Shown: piece after piece, positions 1-6,931 of the stretch
How the letters are laid out: each line of letters begins with the position of its first letter
How positions within the stretch are numbered: position 1 is the stretch's first letter
Origin: an uncultured Oscillospiraceae bacterium
Lineage (GTDB): Bacteria > Bacillota > Clostridia > Oscillospirales > Acutalibacteraceae
Length of the DNA stretch: 16,054 bases
Assembly: GCA_900556765.1 (NCBI GenBank)
Contig: USQH01000023.1
Location: 1 to 16,054 of the forward strand
Reading direction: 5' to 3'
Made by a program: the position numbers and the translations under genes
Notes under the pieces: model-generated
The model's database searches: none
Told to the model about the DNA's origin: nothing
The model's input: only the letters and a program-made list of their open reading frames with translations

Positions 1-53
1 AGACGCGAATACTGCAGGTTGCCGTGCGGCATGAAAATGATACCGTTTTTCAT
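1..53 (-). CDS. N-terminus of an unidentified protein (cut by window edge)
   Basis: An ATG on the minus strand at 53 opens a frame that stays open to the window edge, giving 17 residues beginning MKNGIIFMPHGNLQYSR. Just upstream is a good ribosome binding site, GAGGAG, about 7 bases from the ATG, and a sigma-70-like promoter lies at 115-143. These signals make it a real gene start rather than a chance ATG. The visible piece has no long hydrophobic stretch and is too short for family assignment. It follows the glycosyltransferase gene in the same direction after about 100 bp, so it may or may not share that gene's function. Confidence 0.6.
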   Translation of the reverse strand, partial: MKNGIIFMPHGNLQYSR

Positions 54-114
54 CTCTCAATCTCCTCAAAAAAATGTTATTATTATGAAATATTATTACG
101 AAAATTTCTTTAAG

Positions 115-143
115 ATTTTATCATACAGTCGGCGTATATTCAA
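115..143 (-). promoter_or_regulatory. Sigma-70-type promoter for the partial gene at the left edge
   Basis: On the minus strand TTGAAT (138-143) and TAAAAT (115-120) are separated by exactly 17 bases in AT-rich DNA. The predicted transcript would start near 108 and reach the ATG at 53 after about 55 bases. This suggests that the edge gene can be transcribed separately from the glycosyltransferase gene just upstream. It is a pattern match only. Confidence 0.5.
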
Positions 144-151
144 CCGCTATT

Positions 152-1096
152 TTATTTTTTAAGCAGTTTTTCGGGAATAAATTTGGGTCTGTGCTTGACC
201 TCGCTGTAAATTTTGCCGATATATTCGCCGACGACGCCCATTGAAAGCATCAAAATGCCGCACACGAGCCATATTGACGACAGCAGTACGGTGAACCCTG
301 CCGAAAGGCCGCACAGCTTCATTATCAGCGCGGCGATCAAGCCGAACACGCTCAGCACCGATATGACAGCGCCGATGGCAAATATCAGTGCCAGCGGTTT
401 TACGCTGAACGAAGTTATGCCCTGAATGGCAAACGATATCATCTTTTTCAGCGGATACTTTGATTCGCCGGCAAAGCGCTCGTGGCGCTCATAATAAACG
501 CAGTCGGTCTTGAACCCGATGTCGGGGACGATGCCGCGCAAAAAGAGGTTTACCTCGTCGTACTGAGCGAGCGCATCGACCGCGCGCTTGCTCATCAGAC
601 GGTAGTCAGCGTGGTTGTATACCGTTTCCACTCCGAGGGCCTTCATAATCTTGTAAAAGCCCTGCGCCGTCGTTTTCTTAAAGAATGTGTCGGTCTCGCG
701 GCTGGAGCGCACACCGTAAACGATGTCGCAGCCCTCGTTTTGGAACTTATCCATAAATTTATCAAGCACGTCGATATCGTCCTGAAGATCGGCGTCCATC
801 GACACGATGCAGTCGGCAAAATTGCGCGCCGTCATCAGCCCGGCGTACAGCGCGTTCTGGTGGCCGCGGTTGTGCGCCAGCTTAAGACCGCAGACGAGCT
901 GATTTTCTCTGAAAATATCGGTGATAATATCCCATGTTTTGTCGCGTGAGCCGTCGTCGACATAAAGTATGCGCGACTGCGGCGAGCATATTCCGCCGCG
1001 AATCATATCGCTGAGCTTTGCCGTCAGGCGGCGCGTGGTCTCGCCAAGCACCTCCTGCTCATTATAGCATGGCACTACAATATACAGAATCGACAT
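152..1096 (-). CDS. Polyprenyl-phosphate glycosyltransferase, GT2 family (CsbB/GtrB-like)
   Basis: A 314-residue membrane-anchored family 2 glycosyltransferase that probably transfers a sugar from a nucleotide donor to undecaprenyl phosphate on the cytoplasmic face. The GT-A domain begins with IVVPCYNE (residues 6-13), has DDGS at 47-50 and the metal-binding region DADLQDD at 101-107. An RHERFAGESKY segment at 204-214 is typical of the DPM1/GtrB/CsbB branch. Two hydrophobic segments follow, at about 228-256 and 267-292, ending in VGEYIGKIYSEVK, the usual C-terminal anchor of these enzymes. The gene begins 5 bp after the yfhO stop, and its AAAGGA ribosome binding site lies in the yfhO end, so the two are very probably cotranscribed. 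In B. subtilis the matching pair CsbB and YfhO modifies lipoteichoic acid. The sugar used here cannot be read from sequence. Confidence 0.9.
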   Translation of the reverse strand: MSILYIVVPCYNEQEVLGETTRRLTAKLSDMIRGGICSPQSRILYVDDGSRDKTWDIITDIFRENQLVCGLKLAHNRGHQNALYAGLMTARNFADCIVSMDADLQDDIDVLDKFMDKFQNEGCDIVYGVRSSRETDTFFKKTTAQGFYKIMKALGVETVYNHADYRLMSKRAVDALAQYDEVNLFLRGIVPDIGFKTDCVYYERHERFAGESKYPLKKMISFAIQGITSFSVKPLALIFAIGAVISVLSVFGLIAALIMKLCGLSAGFTVLLSSIWLVCGILMLSMGVVGEYIGKIYSEVKHRPKFIPEKLLKK

Positions 1097-1101
1097 TTGT
1101 T

Positions 1102-3939
1102 TTACATTCCTTTCGTATCCGAACCGTCGGCGTCATTTTCCGTCGTTGGCTGATGATCGTCATCCTTAACGATGAACATATCGGGCAGTGAATCCCCGTC
1201 GACCGCCGCGCCGATGTTGCTTTGGCTTTCGGGGGCGGTAACGGTGCCGTCGGGTTCCGCCGCGTTTGTGTCATCGGCCGTGGTGCGCTTATTCGCACTC
1301 TTTTTGCCGCCTGACGGCTTTTCAAAAGCGTCGAATACCTCATCAATAAAGGCCGCGAACGGATTTTCGTCCGACTTTTTCTTTTTACTCTTTTTGTCCG
1401 ACTCTCCGTCGTCCGTATCGGAAACAGTTTCGGTCAGAGCAAGCGTTCGCCGGTGCTCCTCCCACTCGGCGGCAAGACGGTCATCCTCCTCCCACTCGGC
1501 ACGCATACGTTTGCCCTCGGGGTAAACGGCGATGCACTTGTCGGGATTTTTGCGCTTGTAAATATACCAAAGCAGGATGTAGGCGACAAATCCGAGAGAC
1601 GCTGCACCGGTAATCGCCGCGCCGATCTTCAGTCCCGGAGTCATGTACTCGAAGCGGACGGTGTGTTTGCCCTCACCGACGAGAACCGCCATAAATCCGA
1701 TATTGACCTTTTCAATGTCGACCTTTTTGCCGTCGACATATGCCGTCCAGCCGTCCTCGTAAGGCACGGCGTAGAAAACGAGATTTTTGCGGTCGAGGTC
1801 AACTCCGGAGGTGAATCCGCGGTTGTCGACCGAGAATGTGTTGTTGATCGAGGTTGCGCGGCGTGCGAGGCAGTCGAGGTAATATGCGTTTTCGGAGAAA
1901 TCCTCGCCCGGAATGGAGTCGACCGATTTAAGCACGTCGCTGTACTTTGCCTTTTGAATATTTGTAACTATCATCGCCTTGAGCATAAGCGCGGCGGAGT
2001 TGCCCTCGTACTGCTTGGCGTTGTCCTCGGTGATGCACATATCGTATGTGAAGCCGTAGGGTATGCAGTACTGATTTTCCCAAACGTCGTGATTTTCCAC
2101 CTGACCGTAGTAGGACCAGCCGGGCATTGTCGTTTCGTCAAAGTCGCTGCTGTTTTTGGTGCTGTCGATAAGGTAGCGGCAGTTGAGGAAGGAGCGAATC
2201 TGATACACCGATGTCTCGGGGCGTGATGCAACGCCGCGGTCCACGCCGACATAGGGGTAGTAATCCATAACCGACGCGGGAACGATGGAGTGGAACGCCT
2301 GTATTGTCGGCAGACCGAGATACATCGCCTCGTTGTCCATGCCGCTGTAAACGTCGACTCGGTATTGGTCGGAATCCTCCAGTTCAAAGTTGCCCTCGAG
2401 CAGATCGGGGATGATGAATCCGGTCGTGTCGTTGGAAGACAGCTTGCCCCAGTAGATAAATATTCCGGCGTAGCCGACCGAAACTATGCATATAAGGCAT
2501 ATACACATGGTAACGAATCGCGGCGCTTTCTTTCTGAGCCGGCTTACCATTTCGCCGCGGCTGCGATTTTTCTTTTTTGCAAAAATGTTGCCGCGGTAGG
2601 TGAACAGCGCAATCAGCAGCCCAACGCAGACCAGTGCGATCAGGCACTCCATCCAAAATCTCAGCTTGTAAAAGTCACCGTCCTTGTTATACAGTCCAAA
2701 GTCGGTGAAACCGTCCTCTTTGCTGTGATACTGAGGAATAAGACCGATGGCAAGCGTAAAGGCGAGAGTGATGCCGGCACTCCAGCGGAATGCAGTGCTC
2801 CAATCAATGTCTGCGCGGTCGAGCGACTGCACGGTAGCGAGAACCATCATCAGCTCCAGCATATAGAACCAACGGGCGTAGTAGGCGTAGTTGAAAAGCT
2901 GGAACGCGCTGTTGAGCACGGGTATCAGCGCCATAAACAGCAGGGTTATTATCAGTCGGCGCTGCCATGTTTTGCGGCGGTTTGACAGCCAGGCGATAAC
3001 GCCTGTCATGCCGAACAGCGGCAGCCATCCTGCCTGTGACGACCATTTCGCGTCGGCGTCGGGGAAAAAGACGGGGCGCGCAGGGTTGTCGGGCGGGAAG
3101 AAGAAGCACTGAATAATATTAAGAAACCGCTGATTTTTGTTGTACAGCAGCATATTCCAACCGGTCAGATATCCGCCGACGCGGTTGTTTTGGATTACCG
3201 AGTAGTAGCTCGGTATCAGAATAATTGCCGCCAAACCTATACCGATAACTCCCTCGAGAAGTATTTTTCCGAAAATGCGCATATCCATTCTCCAGCAGCC
3301 GGAGAGGGTGCGTACCGCCCAGTAGATAACGAGGAAAACGCACATTCCGACGAAGAAGTAGTAGTTGGACAGCGATGAAAGAAAAACTATGAACGCAAAG
3401 GGACCGCGGCGGTTGTCCGCGACCAGCATTTCAAGCGAAAGCAGCAGCAGCGGAAAGTAAACGATCGCCTCGTGAAAATGGTTAAAGAAGATGTTGTATA
3501 CCGAGAAACCGCAGAACGCGTACAGCAGCGCGCCGATGAGCGCGTAATCTTTGTTTCGGCAGAAGCGGCGCAGATAGCAGTATGCCGTCAGCGACGCGCA
3601 GGCGAATTTGAGCATGAGCAGCGGACCGATCAGGTGCGGTACCATCCAGTTGGGGAAAGGAATGGTCAGCCAGAAAAACGGACTGCCGAGCAGATAAAAT
3701 GTGTACGAGCCGATGAAATTGACGCCGAGATCGGTGTTCCAGTTCCAAAAAATGTTGCCCGATCGCACAGCCTGATGCGCCGTTTTGTAAAACGGGATCT
3801 GCTGAACGTTGAAATCACCGTAGAAAAAGAAATAACCCTTATCCTTGATTATAAACGGAATGAAAAAGATAAAGGCAACTCCGAGCGCTATAAAAAACGC
3901 TTCTTTATACCGTTCCTTTTGCTTGCAAAAAAGCTGCAT
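1102..3939 (-). CDS. YfhO family membrane protein, probable GT-C glycosyltransferase
   Basis: A 945-residue polytopic membrane protein of the YfhO family. YfhO-like proteins are thought to transfer a sugar from a polyprenyl-phosphate carrier to a surface polymer outside the membrane. The first transmembrane segment (about 14-31) is followed by an acidic motif, GDFNVQQIPFY (41-51), where GT-C enzymes place the catalytic aspartate. Many hydrophobic segments follow to about residue 480, then a large soluble domain, a last membrane segment near 770-793, and a charged tail of about 150 residues. The start at 3939 is chosen because GGAGGA lies 7 bases upstream; a start 16 codons earlier lacks such a site. 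The downstream glycosyltransferase is the likely partner that makes the lipid-linked sugar. The acceptor is unknown, and the tail is not a feature I know from the family. Confidence 0.88.
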   Translation of the reverse strand: MQLFCKQKERYKEAFFIALGVAFIFFIPFIIKDKGYFFFYGDFNVQQIPFYKTAHQAVRSGNIFWNWNTDLGVNFIGSYTFYLLGSPFFWLTIPFPNWMVPHLIGPLLMLKFACASLTAYCYLRRFCRNKDYALIGALLYAFCGFSVYNIFFNHFHEAIVYFPLLLLSLEMLVADNRRGPFAFIVFLSSLSNYYFFVGMCVFLVIYWAVRTLSGCWRMDMRIFGKILLEGVIGIGLAAIILIPSYYSVIQNNRVGGYLTGWNMLLYNKNQRFLNIIQCFFFPPDNPARPVFFPDADAKWSSQAGWLPLFGMTGVIAWLSNRRKTWQRRLIITLLFMALIPVLNSAFQLFNYAYYARWFYMLELMMVLATVQSLDRADIDWSTAFRWSAGITLAFTLAIGLIPQYHSKEDGFTDFGLYNKDGDFYKLRFWMECLIALVCVGLLIALFTYRGNIFAKKKNRSRGEMVSRLRKKAPRFVTMCICLICIVSVGYAGIFIYWGKLSSNDTTGFIIPDLLEGNFELEDSDQYRVDVYSGMDNEAMYLGLPTIQAFHSIVPASVMDYYPYVGVDRGVASRPETSVYQIRSFLNCRYLIDSTKNSSDFDETTMPGWSYYGQVENHDVWENQYCIPYGFTYDMCITEDNAKQYEGNSAALMLKAMIVTNIQKAKYSDVLKSVDSIPGEDFSENAYYLDCLARRATSINNTFSVDNRGFTSGVDLDRKNLVFYAVPYEDGWTAYVDGKKVDIEKVNIGFMAVLVGEGKHTVRFEYMTPGLKIGAAITGAASLGFVAYILLWYIYKRKNPDKCIAVYPEGKRMRAEWEEDDRLAAEWEEHRRTLALTETVSDTDDGESDKKSKKKKSDENPFAAFIDEVFDAFEKPSGGKKSANKRTTADDTNAAEPDGTVTAPESQSNIGAAVDGDSLPDMFIVKDDDHQPTTENDADGSDTKGM
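1456..1500. repeat. 30-bp tandem duplication inside the yfhO tail
   Basis: The 15-base string CTCCTCCCACTCGGC occurs at 1456-1470 and again at 1486-1500, a period of 30 bp. In the protein this is a ten-residue repeat, AEWEEDDRLA followed by AEWEEHRRTL, just inside the cytoplasmic C-terminal tail of YfhO. The exact 15-base identity suggests a fairly recent duplication, or selection for a repeated helical motif. Confidence 0.75.
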
Positions 3940-3968
3940 TTGTCGTCCTCCGGATGGTGAAATTACGG

Positions 3969-3998
3969 TCAGCGGAGCAAAAAGCATACGACCGCTGA
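3969..3998. promoter_or_regulatory. Inverted repeat in the yfhO 5' leader
   Basis: TCAGCGG (3969-3975) and CCGCTGA (3992-3998) form a 7-bp perfect inverted repeat around a 16-base spacer. It lies between the predicted yfhO transcription start (near 4007) and its ATG, and just upstream of the -35 of the divergent promoter. It could be an operator or a leader hairpin. The arm length alone does not rule out chance. Confidence 0.3.
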
Positions 3999-4008
3999 TT
4001 TTAAGATA

Positions 4009-4036
4009 TTGATATTATAACAGTTTTTGATATAAT
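4009..4036 (+). promoter_or_regulatory. Promoter for the yfbR-like gene
   Basis: TTGATA (4009-4014) and a consensus TATAAT (4031-4036) are 16 bases apart, and a TGA before the -10 gives an extended -10 element. A start near 4043 would leave a leader of about 60 bases before the ATG at 4104. A second, weaker candidate is TTGACA at 4060-4065 with TATTTT at 4083-4088, but it would place the start almost on the ribosome binding site. Confidence 0.6.
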
Positions 4037-4042
4037 AATAAA
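4014..4042 (-). promoter_or_regulatory. Promoter for the yfhO-glycosyltransferase pair
   Basis: On the minus strand a perfect TATAAT (4014-4019) is preceded by TG plus one base, an extended -10 element. The -35 region at 4037-4042 (TTTATT, 17-base spacer) is poor, which extended -10 promoters tolerate. Predicted start is near 4007, about 68 bases before the yfhO ATG. The element lies on the same DNA as the plus-strand promoter. Confidence 0.5.
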
Positions 4043-4103
4043 GTATTATTTGTGTTTTTTTGACAAACATGCGATTTTATTATATTTTTGGGGGAAAACC
4101 GAT

Positions 4104-4685
4104 ATGGCAAGCAAGTTTTACGCCATTCTTTCGCGGCTCAAATACATCAACCGATGGAGTCTCATGCGTAATGCACAGAACGAGAACCTGAGCGAGCATA
4201 CGCTTGACACCGCTTTTATCGCTCATGCGCTTGTAGTCATTGATAACAAACGCTTCGGCGGCACTCTCGATCCCGAGCACGCCGCCGTGCTGGCAATGTA
4301 CCACGACGTCAGCGAGATACTGACGGGAGATATGCCCACGCCCGTAAAATACTTCAACAGCGAGCTGCGCGCCGCTTACAAGGCGGCGGAAAGCGCCGCC
4401 TGCAAGCAGTTAACCGGCTATCTGCCCGAGGATATGCGCGGCGAGATCGGCAGATATATCTCCCCGACGGCCGAGGATGCGCCATACGCGCCCTTTATCA
4501 AGGCGGCAGACCGTCTGTCGGCGATAGCAAAGTGCATCGAGGAGCGAAGCACCGGCAACCGCGAATTTTTATCCGCCGAAAAGGCGCAGACCGACGCCCT
4601 GCGCGAAATGGGCATACCTGCCGCCGACCTGTTCCTTGAAGAATTTATGCCGGCGTACGCGCTGACCCTTGACGAGCAGGGCTGA
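4104..4685 (+). CDS. yfbR: YfbR-like HD-domain 5'-deoxynucleotidase
   Basis: A 193-residue HD-domain protein very similar, residue by residue, to E. coli YfbR, which removes the 5' phosphate from deoxyribonucleoside monophosphates in the cytoplasm. Shared landmarks include LSRLKYINRWSLMRN (9-23), SEH with metal ligand His32, YHD with His67 and Asp68, GDMPTPVKYFN (75-85) and Asp136 in KAADRLSA, each one position off the E. coli numbering. Trp18 matches the tryptophan used in E. coli to select the deoxy sugar. The ATG at 4104 is preferred over an in-frame TTG at 4050 because it has a G-rich ribosome binding site (4090-4094) and gives the usual N-terminus. The gene stands alone between a promoter and a probable terminator. 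Likely role: dNMP turnover. Confidence 0.9.
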   Translation: MASKFYAILSRLKYINRWSLMRNAQNENLSEHTLDTAFIAHALVVIDNKRFGGTLDPEHAAVLAMYHDVSEILTGDMPTPVKYFNSELRAAYKAAESAACKQLTGYLPEDMRGEIGRYISPTAEDAPYAPFIKAADRLSAIAKCIEERSTGNREFLSAEKAQTDALREMGIPAADLFLEEFMPAYALTLDEQG

Positions 4686-4716
4686 GGCGGCAAAGACCGA
4701 TTGCCGCTCGCTTTTT
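4684..4716 (+). terminator. Probable rho-independent terminator after the yfbR-like gene
   Basis: Directly after the stop codon, GCGGCAA (4687-4693) pairs with TTGCCGC (4701-4707) around a 7-base loop; a T-run, TTTTT at 4712-4716, follows four bases after the stem. The stem is of moderate strength. It would separate the yfbR-like gene from rhamnulokinase, though I see no convincing -10 before the latter: TTGACA at 4715-4720 lacks a well-placed partner. Confidence 0.45.
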
Positions 4717-4756
4717 GACATATTAATGCAACACATTCATTTCGGAGGTAACAGAT

Positions 4757-6235
4757 ATGAAACGCGTTTTATCCTTTGACTTCGGCGCGTCGAGCGGACG
4801 CGCAATGCTTGCCGAGCTTGACGGCGGCAAAATAAAAATGAAAGAAATACACCGCTTTTCAAATGACCCCGTAACCGTCCGCGGGACTATGTACTGGGAC
4901 ATACTGCGGCTGTTTTTCGAGATAAAGAACGGCATAACAAAGGCACTTGCCGAGGGCGGCTTTGACGCCATCGGAATCGACACATGGGGAGTCGATTTCG
5001 GGCTTGTCGACGGCGACGGCCGTCTGCTCGCCAATCCTGTTCACTACCGCGACAAGCGCACCGAGGGCATTATGGAACGCGTGTTCCGCAGTGTGCCGAA
5101 AAACGAGATATACGGCATGACGGGCACTCAGTGCCTGCGTATCAATACGCTGTACCAGCTCATGTACCTCAAATACAGCGAGCCGGAGCTGCTCAGCCGC
5201 GCCGACAAAATGCTGCTCATCCCCGACCTGTTCGCCTATATGCTGACGGGCAGTATACGCGCCGAGGCAACCGTCGCCTCGACCACAAATTTGTTTGACC
5301 CGAATACGCTTGACTGGAGCTTTGAGCTTATCGACCGTCTTGAACTGCCGCGCGGCATTTTTGCGCCGATTATTCAGCCGGGAGATACCTACGGAATGTT
5401 GTCCGATGACATTTGCGAGGAACTCGGCTGCCCCAAGGTGCCGGTTATCGCCGTTGCGACGCACGACACGGCGTCCGCCGTCGCCGCCACGCCCAGCCTG
5501 TCGGACGATTTCGTCTACATAAGCTGCGGAACATGGAGCCTGTTCGGTATCGAGAGCCGCACGCCGATTCTTACCGACGGCGAGAGCGGTTTTACCAACG
5601 AGATCGGATTTGACGGTACGGTGCGCTATCTGAAAAATATCATGGGACTGTGGCTGATTCAGGAGTCGCGCCGCCAGTGGCGCAGAGAGGGCGACGACGT
5701 AAGCTTTAACACGCTGGAGCAGGAAGCGCTCGCGAGCGAGCCGTTTCGCTGCTTTGTCGATGTCGACCACCCCATGTTTGAAGCTGCGGGCAATTTGCCC
5801 GAACGGGTGTGCCGCTACTGCGAGCTGAGCGGTCAGTATGTGCCGCAGAACCGCGGCGAGATCATGCGCTGCATTTACCAGAGCATCGCCATGAAATACA
5901 AGCTGACCTTTAACCGGCTTAATGAGCAGAACGGCGGCGCGTATCACCGCATAAACATGCTCGGCGGCGGTATCAAGGATAAGCTGCTGTGCCGTATGAC
6001 CGCCGACGCAACCGGTGTGGAGGTGCTGGCAGGGCCGACCGAGGCGACCGTTATGGGCAACATCGCCGTCGTTTATTACGCGCTCGGTGAGCTTCGCGAC
6101 CTGACGGATATACGCAAAGCCGTCTCGGCGTCGACCGATATAACGCGTTACGAGCCGCAGGACAGCGCCGCATGGGAGCAGGCGTATAAGACGTACACAG
6201 AGATAATCGCGTCAGGCAAAAACATAGCCGAGTAA
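4757..6235 (+). CDS. rhaB: Rhamnulokinase (FGGY family)
   Basis: A full-length (492-residue) FGGY-family sugar kinase that phosphorylates L-rhamnulose at O1 with ATP, the second step of rhamnose breakdown in the cytoplasm. Rhamnulokinase-type landmarks are DFGASSGR (8-15), IDTWGVDFGL (74-83), HYRDKR (96-101), THDTASAV (235-242) with the presumed catalytic base Asp237, CGTWSLFG (257-264) and the nucleotide-site glycines LGGGIKDK (402-409). The start is set by GGAGGT eight bases before the ATG. No rhamnose isomerase, aldolase, transporter or regulator is next to it, so the pathway must be completed elsewhere or the substrate may differ slightly, for example fuculose or another 6-deoxyketose. 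Family assignment is firm, exact substrate less so. Confidence 0.9.
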   Translation: MKRVLSFDFGASSGRAMLAELDGGKIKMKEIHRFSNDPVTVRGTMYWDILRLFFEIKNGITKALAEGGFDAIGIDTWGVDFGLVDGDGRLLANPVHYRDKRTEGIMERVFRSVPKNEIYGMTGTQCLRINTLYQLMYLKYSEPELLSRADKMLLIPDLFAYMLTGSIRAEATVASTTNLFDPNTLDWSFELIDRLELPRGIFAPIIQPGDTYGMLSDDICEELGCPKVPVIAVATHDTASAVAATPSLSDDFVYISCGTWSLFGIESRTPILTDGESGFTNEIGFDGTVRYLKNIMGLWLIQESRRQWRREGDDVSFNTLEQEALASEPFRCFVDVDHPMFEAAGNLPERVCRYCELSGQYVPQNRGEIMRCIYQSIAMKYKLTFNRLNEQNGGAYHRINMLGGGIKDKLLCRMTADATGVEVLAGPTEATVMGNIAVVYYALGELRDLTDIRKAVSASTDITRYEPQDSAAWEQAYKTYTEIIASGKNIAE

Positions 6236-6256
6236 CGGATTTTAACGGCGCGCGGC

Positions 6257-6294
6257 GCGGCGACAATGAAACAGTGCGGCGACAATGAAACAGT
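6257..6294. repeat. Exact tandem duplication of a 19-bp unit
   Basis: GCGGCGACAATGAAACAGT occurs twice head to tail at 6257-6275 and 6276-6294, and a third, diverged copy begins at 6295 (GCGGCGAC then mismatches). It starts 21 bp after the rhamnulokinase stop and is the best-preserved part of a wider repeat family. Confidence 0.85.
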
Positions 6295-6546
6295 GCGGCG
6301 ACTATGCACCGCGCCGCTCGATATACGCTGTGTTAACCAACAAAACTGCCTGATTCGTAAAACAGCGCGTCAGCGCGAAATTATAAAACAACTTATCAGC
6401 CGACAATGCACCATTACGGGATAATAAAACAACGCAGCAGCACAATAGCGCATCATTAAGAAATAATAACGCGACGCGCAACATGACAGCGCATCAGTAC
6501 AGAATAAAAAAACAGCGCATAAGTGCGACAATGGGTCAGCACAATA
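6257..6546. repeat. Degenerate repeat array downstream of rhamnulokinase
   Basis: Beyond the exact 19-bp duplication, related units recur at about 6359-6378, 6385-6410, 6426-6446, 6484-6500 and 6509-6533. Aligned by eye they share AAAACAGCGCATCAG followed by TGCGACAATG, with substitutions and small indels; the exact 19-bp unit is a shortened rotation of the same pattern. Spacing is irregular (about 25, 41 and 58 bases), so it is not a CRISPR array. I see no convincing gene in it on either strand. One AAACAGCGCGC copy lies beyond the terminator near 6649-6659. Confidence 0.6.
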
Positions 6547-6559
6547 ACGTCCGGATACG

Positions 6560-6600
6560 AAAAAAGCTGTCCGCCGAAATTTTCGGCGGACAGCTTGATT
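6560..6600 (-). terminator. Rho-independent terminator of the Rnf operon
   Basis: A perfect 16-bp inverted repeat, AAGCTGTCCGCCGAAA (6564-6579) and its complement (6581-6596), forms a strong GC-rich hairpin. On the minus strand the stem runs into six T (6565-6560), the expected layout for ending transcription that comes from rnfB. On the plus strand the stem is followed by GATTTATATA, a weaker tract, so termination of rhamnulokinase transcripts here is possible but less certain. The hairpin lies about 335 bp after the rnfB stop. Confidence 0.85.
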
Positions 6601-6931
6601 TATATATCAGCGTCGTTTTTCTGAACTGTTTACTTAGTGGCGTTTTCAAAACAGCGCGCATTTTCACGGAATTACCGTTGCCGCGCGGCGCTTTGCCGTT
6701 CGGATTTCACGGTCGCCTTATCAGGTGACGGCAACCGTTTCGCACCGTGATTTATCAATCGGCGGCGACCGATCAATGCCCCGCATTACCGAGCGGCGAG
6801 TACCGTTTTGCGCCGGTTTTTGCGCTGCTTATCGGCGTGCCGGTTGCTATGACGATGACAAAATCGGGCGCGGTCCGCAATATTCCGCCGCGTAAATCAT
6901 TATTTCTTTTACAATCATGCGGTCGGCGCGC
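6601..6931. other. Non-coding stretch between the terminator and rnfB
   Basis: About 330 bp that would form the 3' untranslated end of the Rnf transcript. I checked both strands for start codons with ribosome binding sites. The minus strand offers only peptides of about 19 and 41 residues without such sites, and a plus-strand frame from 6747 runs on as antisense into rnfB. Short inverted strings such as CACGGT (6708-6713) and ACCGTG (6744-6749) are present but weak. Nothing else recognised. Confidence 0.5.

Noticed and set aside
1453..2985. Plus-strand frames of 231-257 codons opposite yfhO
   Set aside because: They are antisense to a clear membrane protein gene, without ribosome binding sites or recognisable domains.
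4715..4743. TTGACA as promoter -35 for rhamnulokinase
   Set aside because: No acceptable -10 lies 16-18 bases downstream, and the TTG is part of the T-run of the preceding terminator.
4859..5947. Long open frame (362 codons) antisense to rhamnulokinase
   Set aside because: It lies wholly opposite a well-recognised kinase, has no family motif, and is expected from GC-rich codon use on the opposite strand.
6257..6546. Repeat region as a CRISPR array
   Set aside because: Units are not identical, spacing is irregular, there are no uniform spacers and no cas genes nearby.
6483..6728. 81-codon plus-strand frame over the repeats and the terminator
   Set aside because: It reads through the terminator hairpin and repeat units, has no ribosome binding site and no recognisable sequence.
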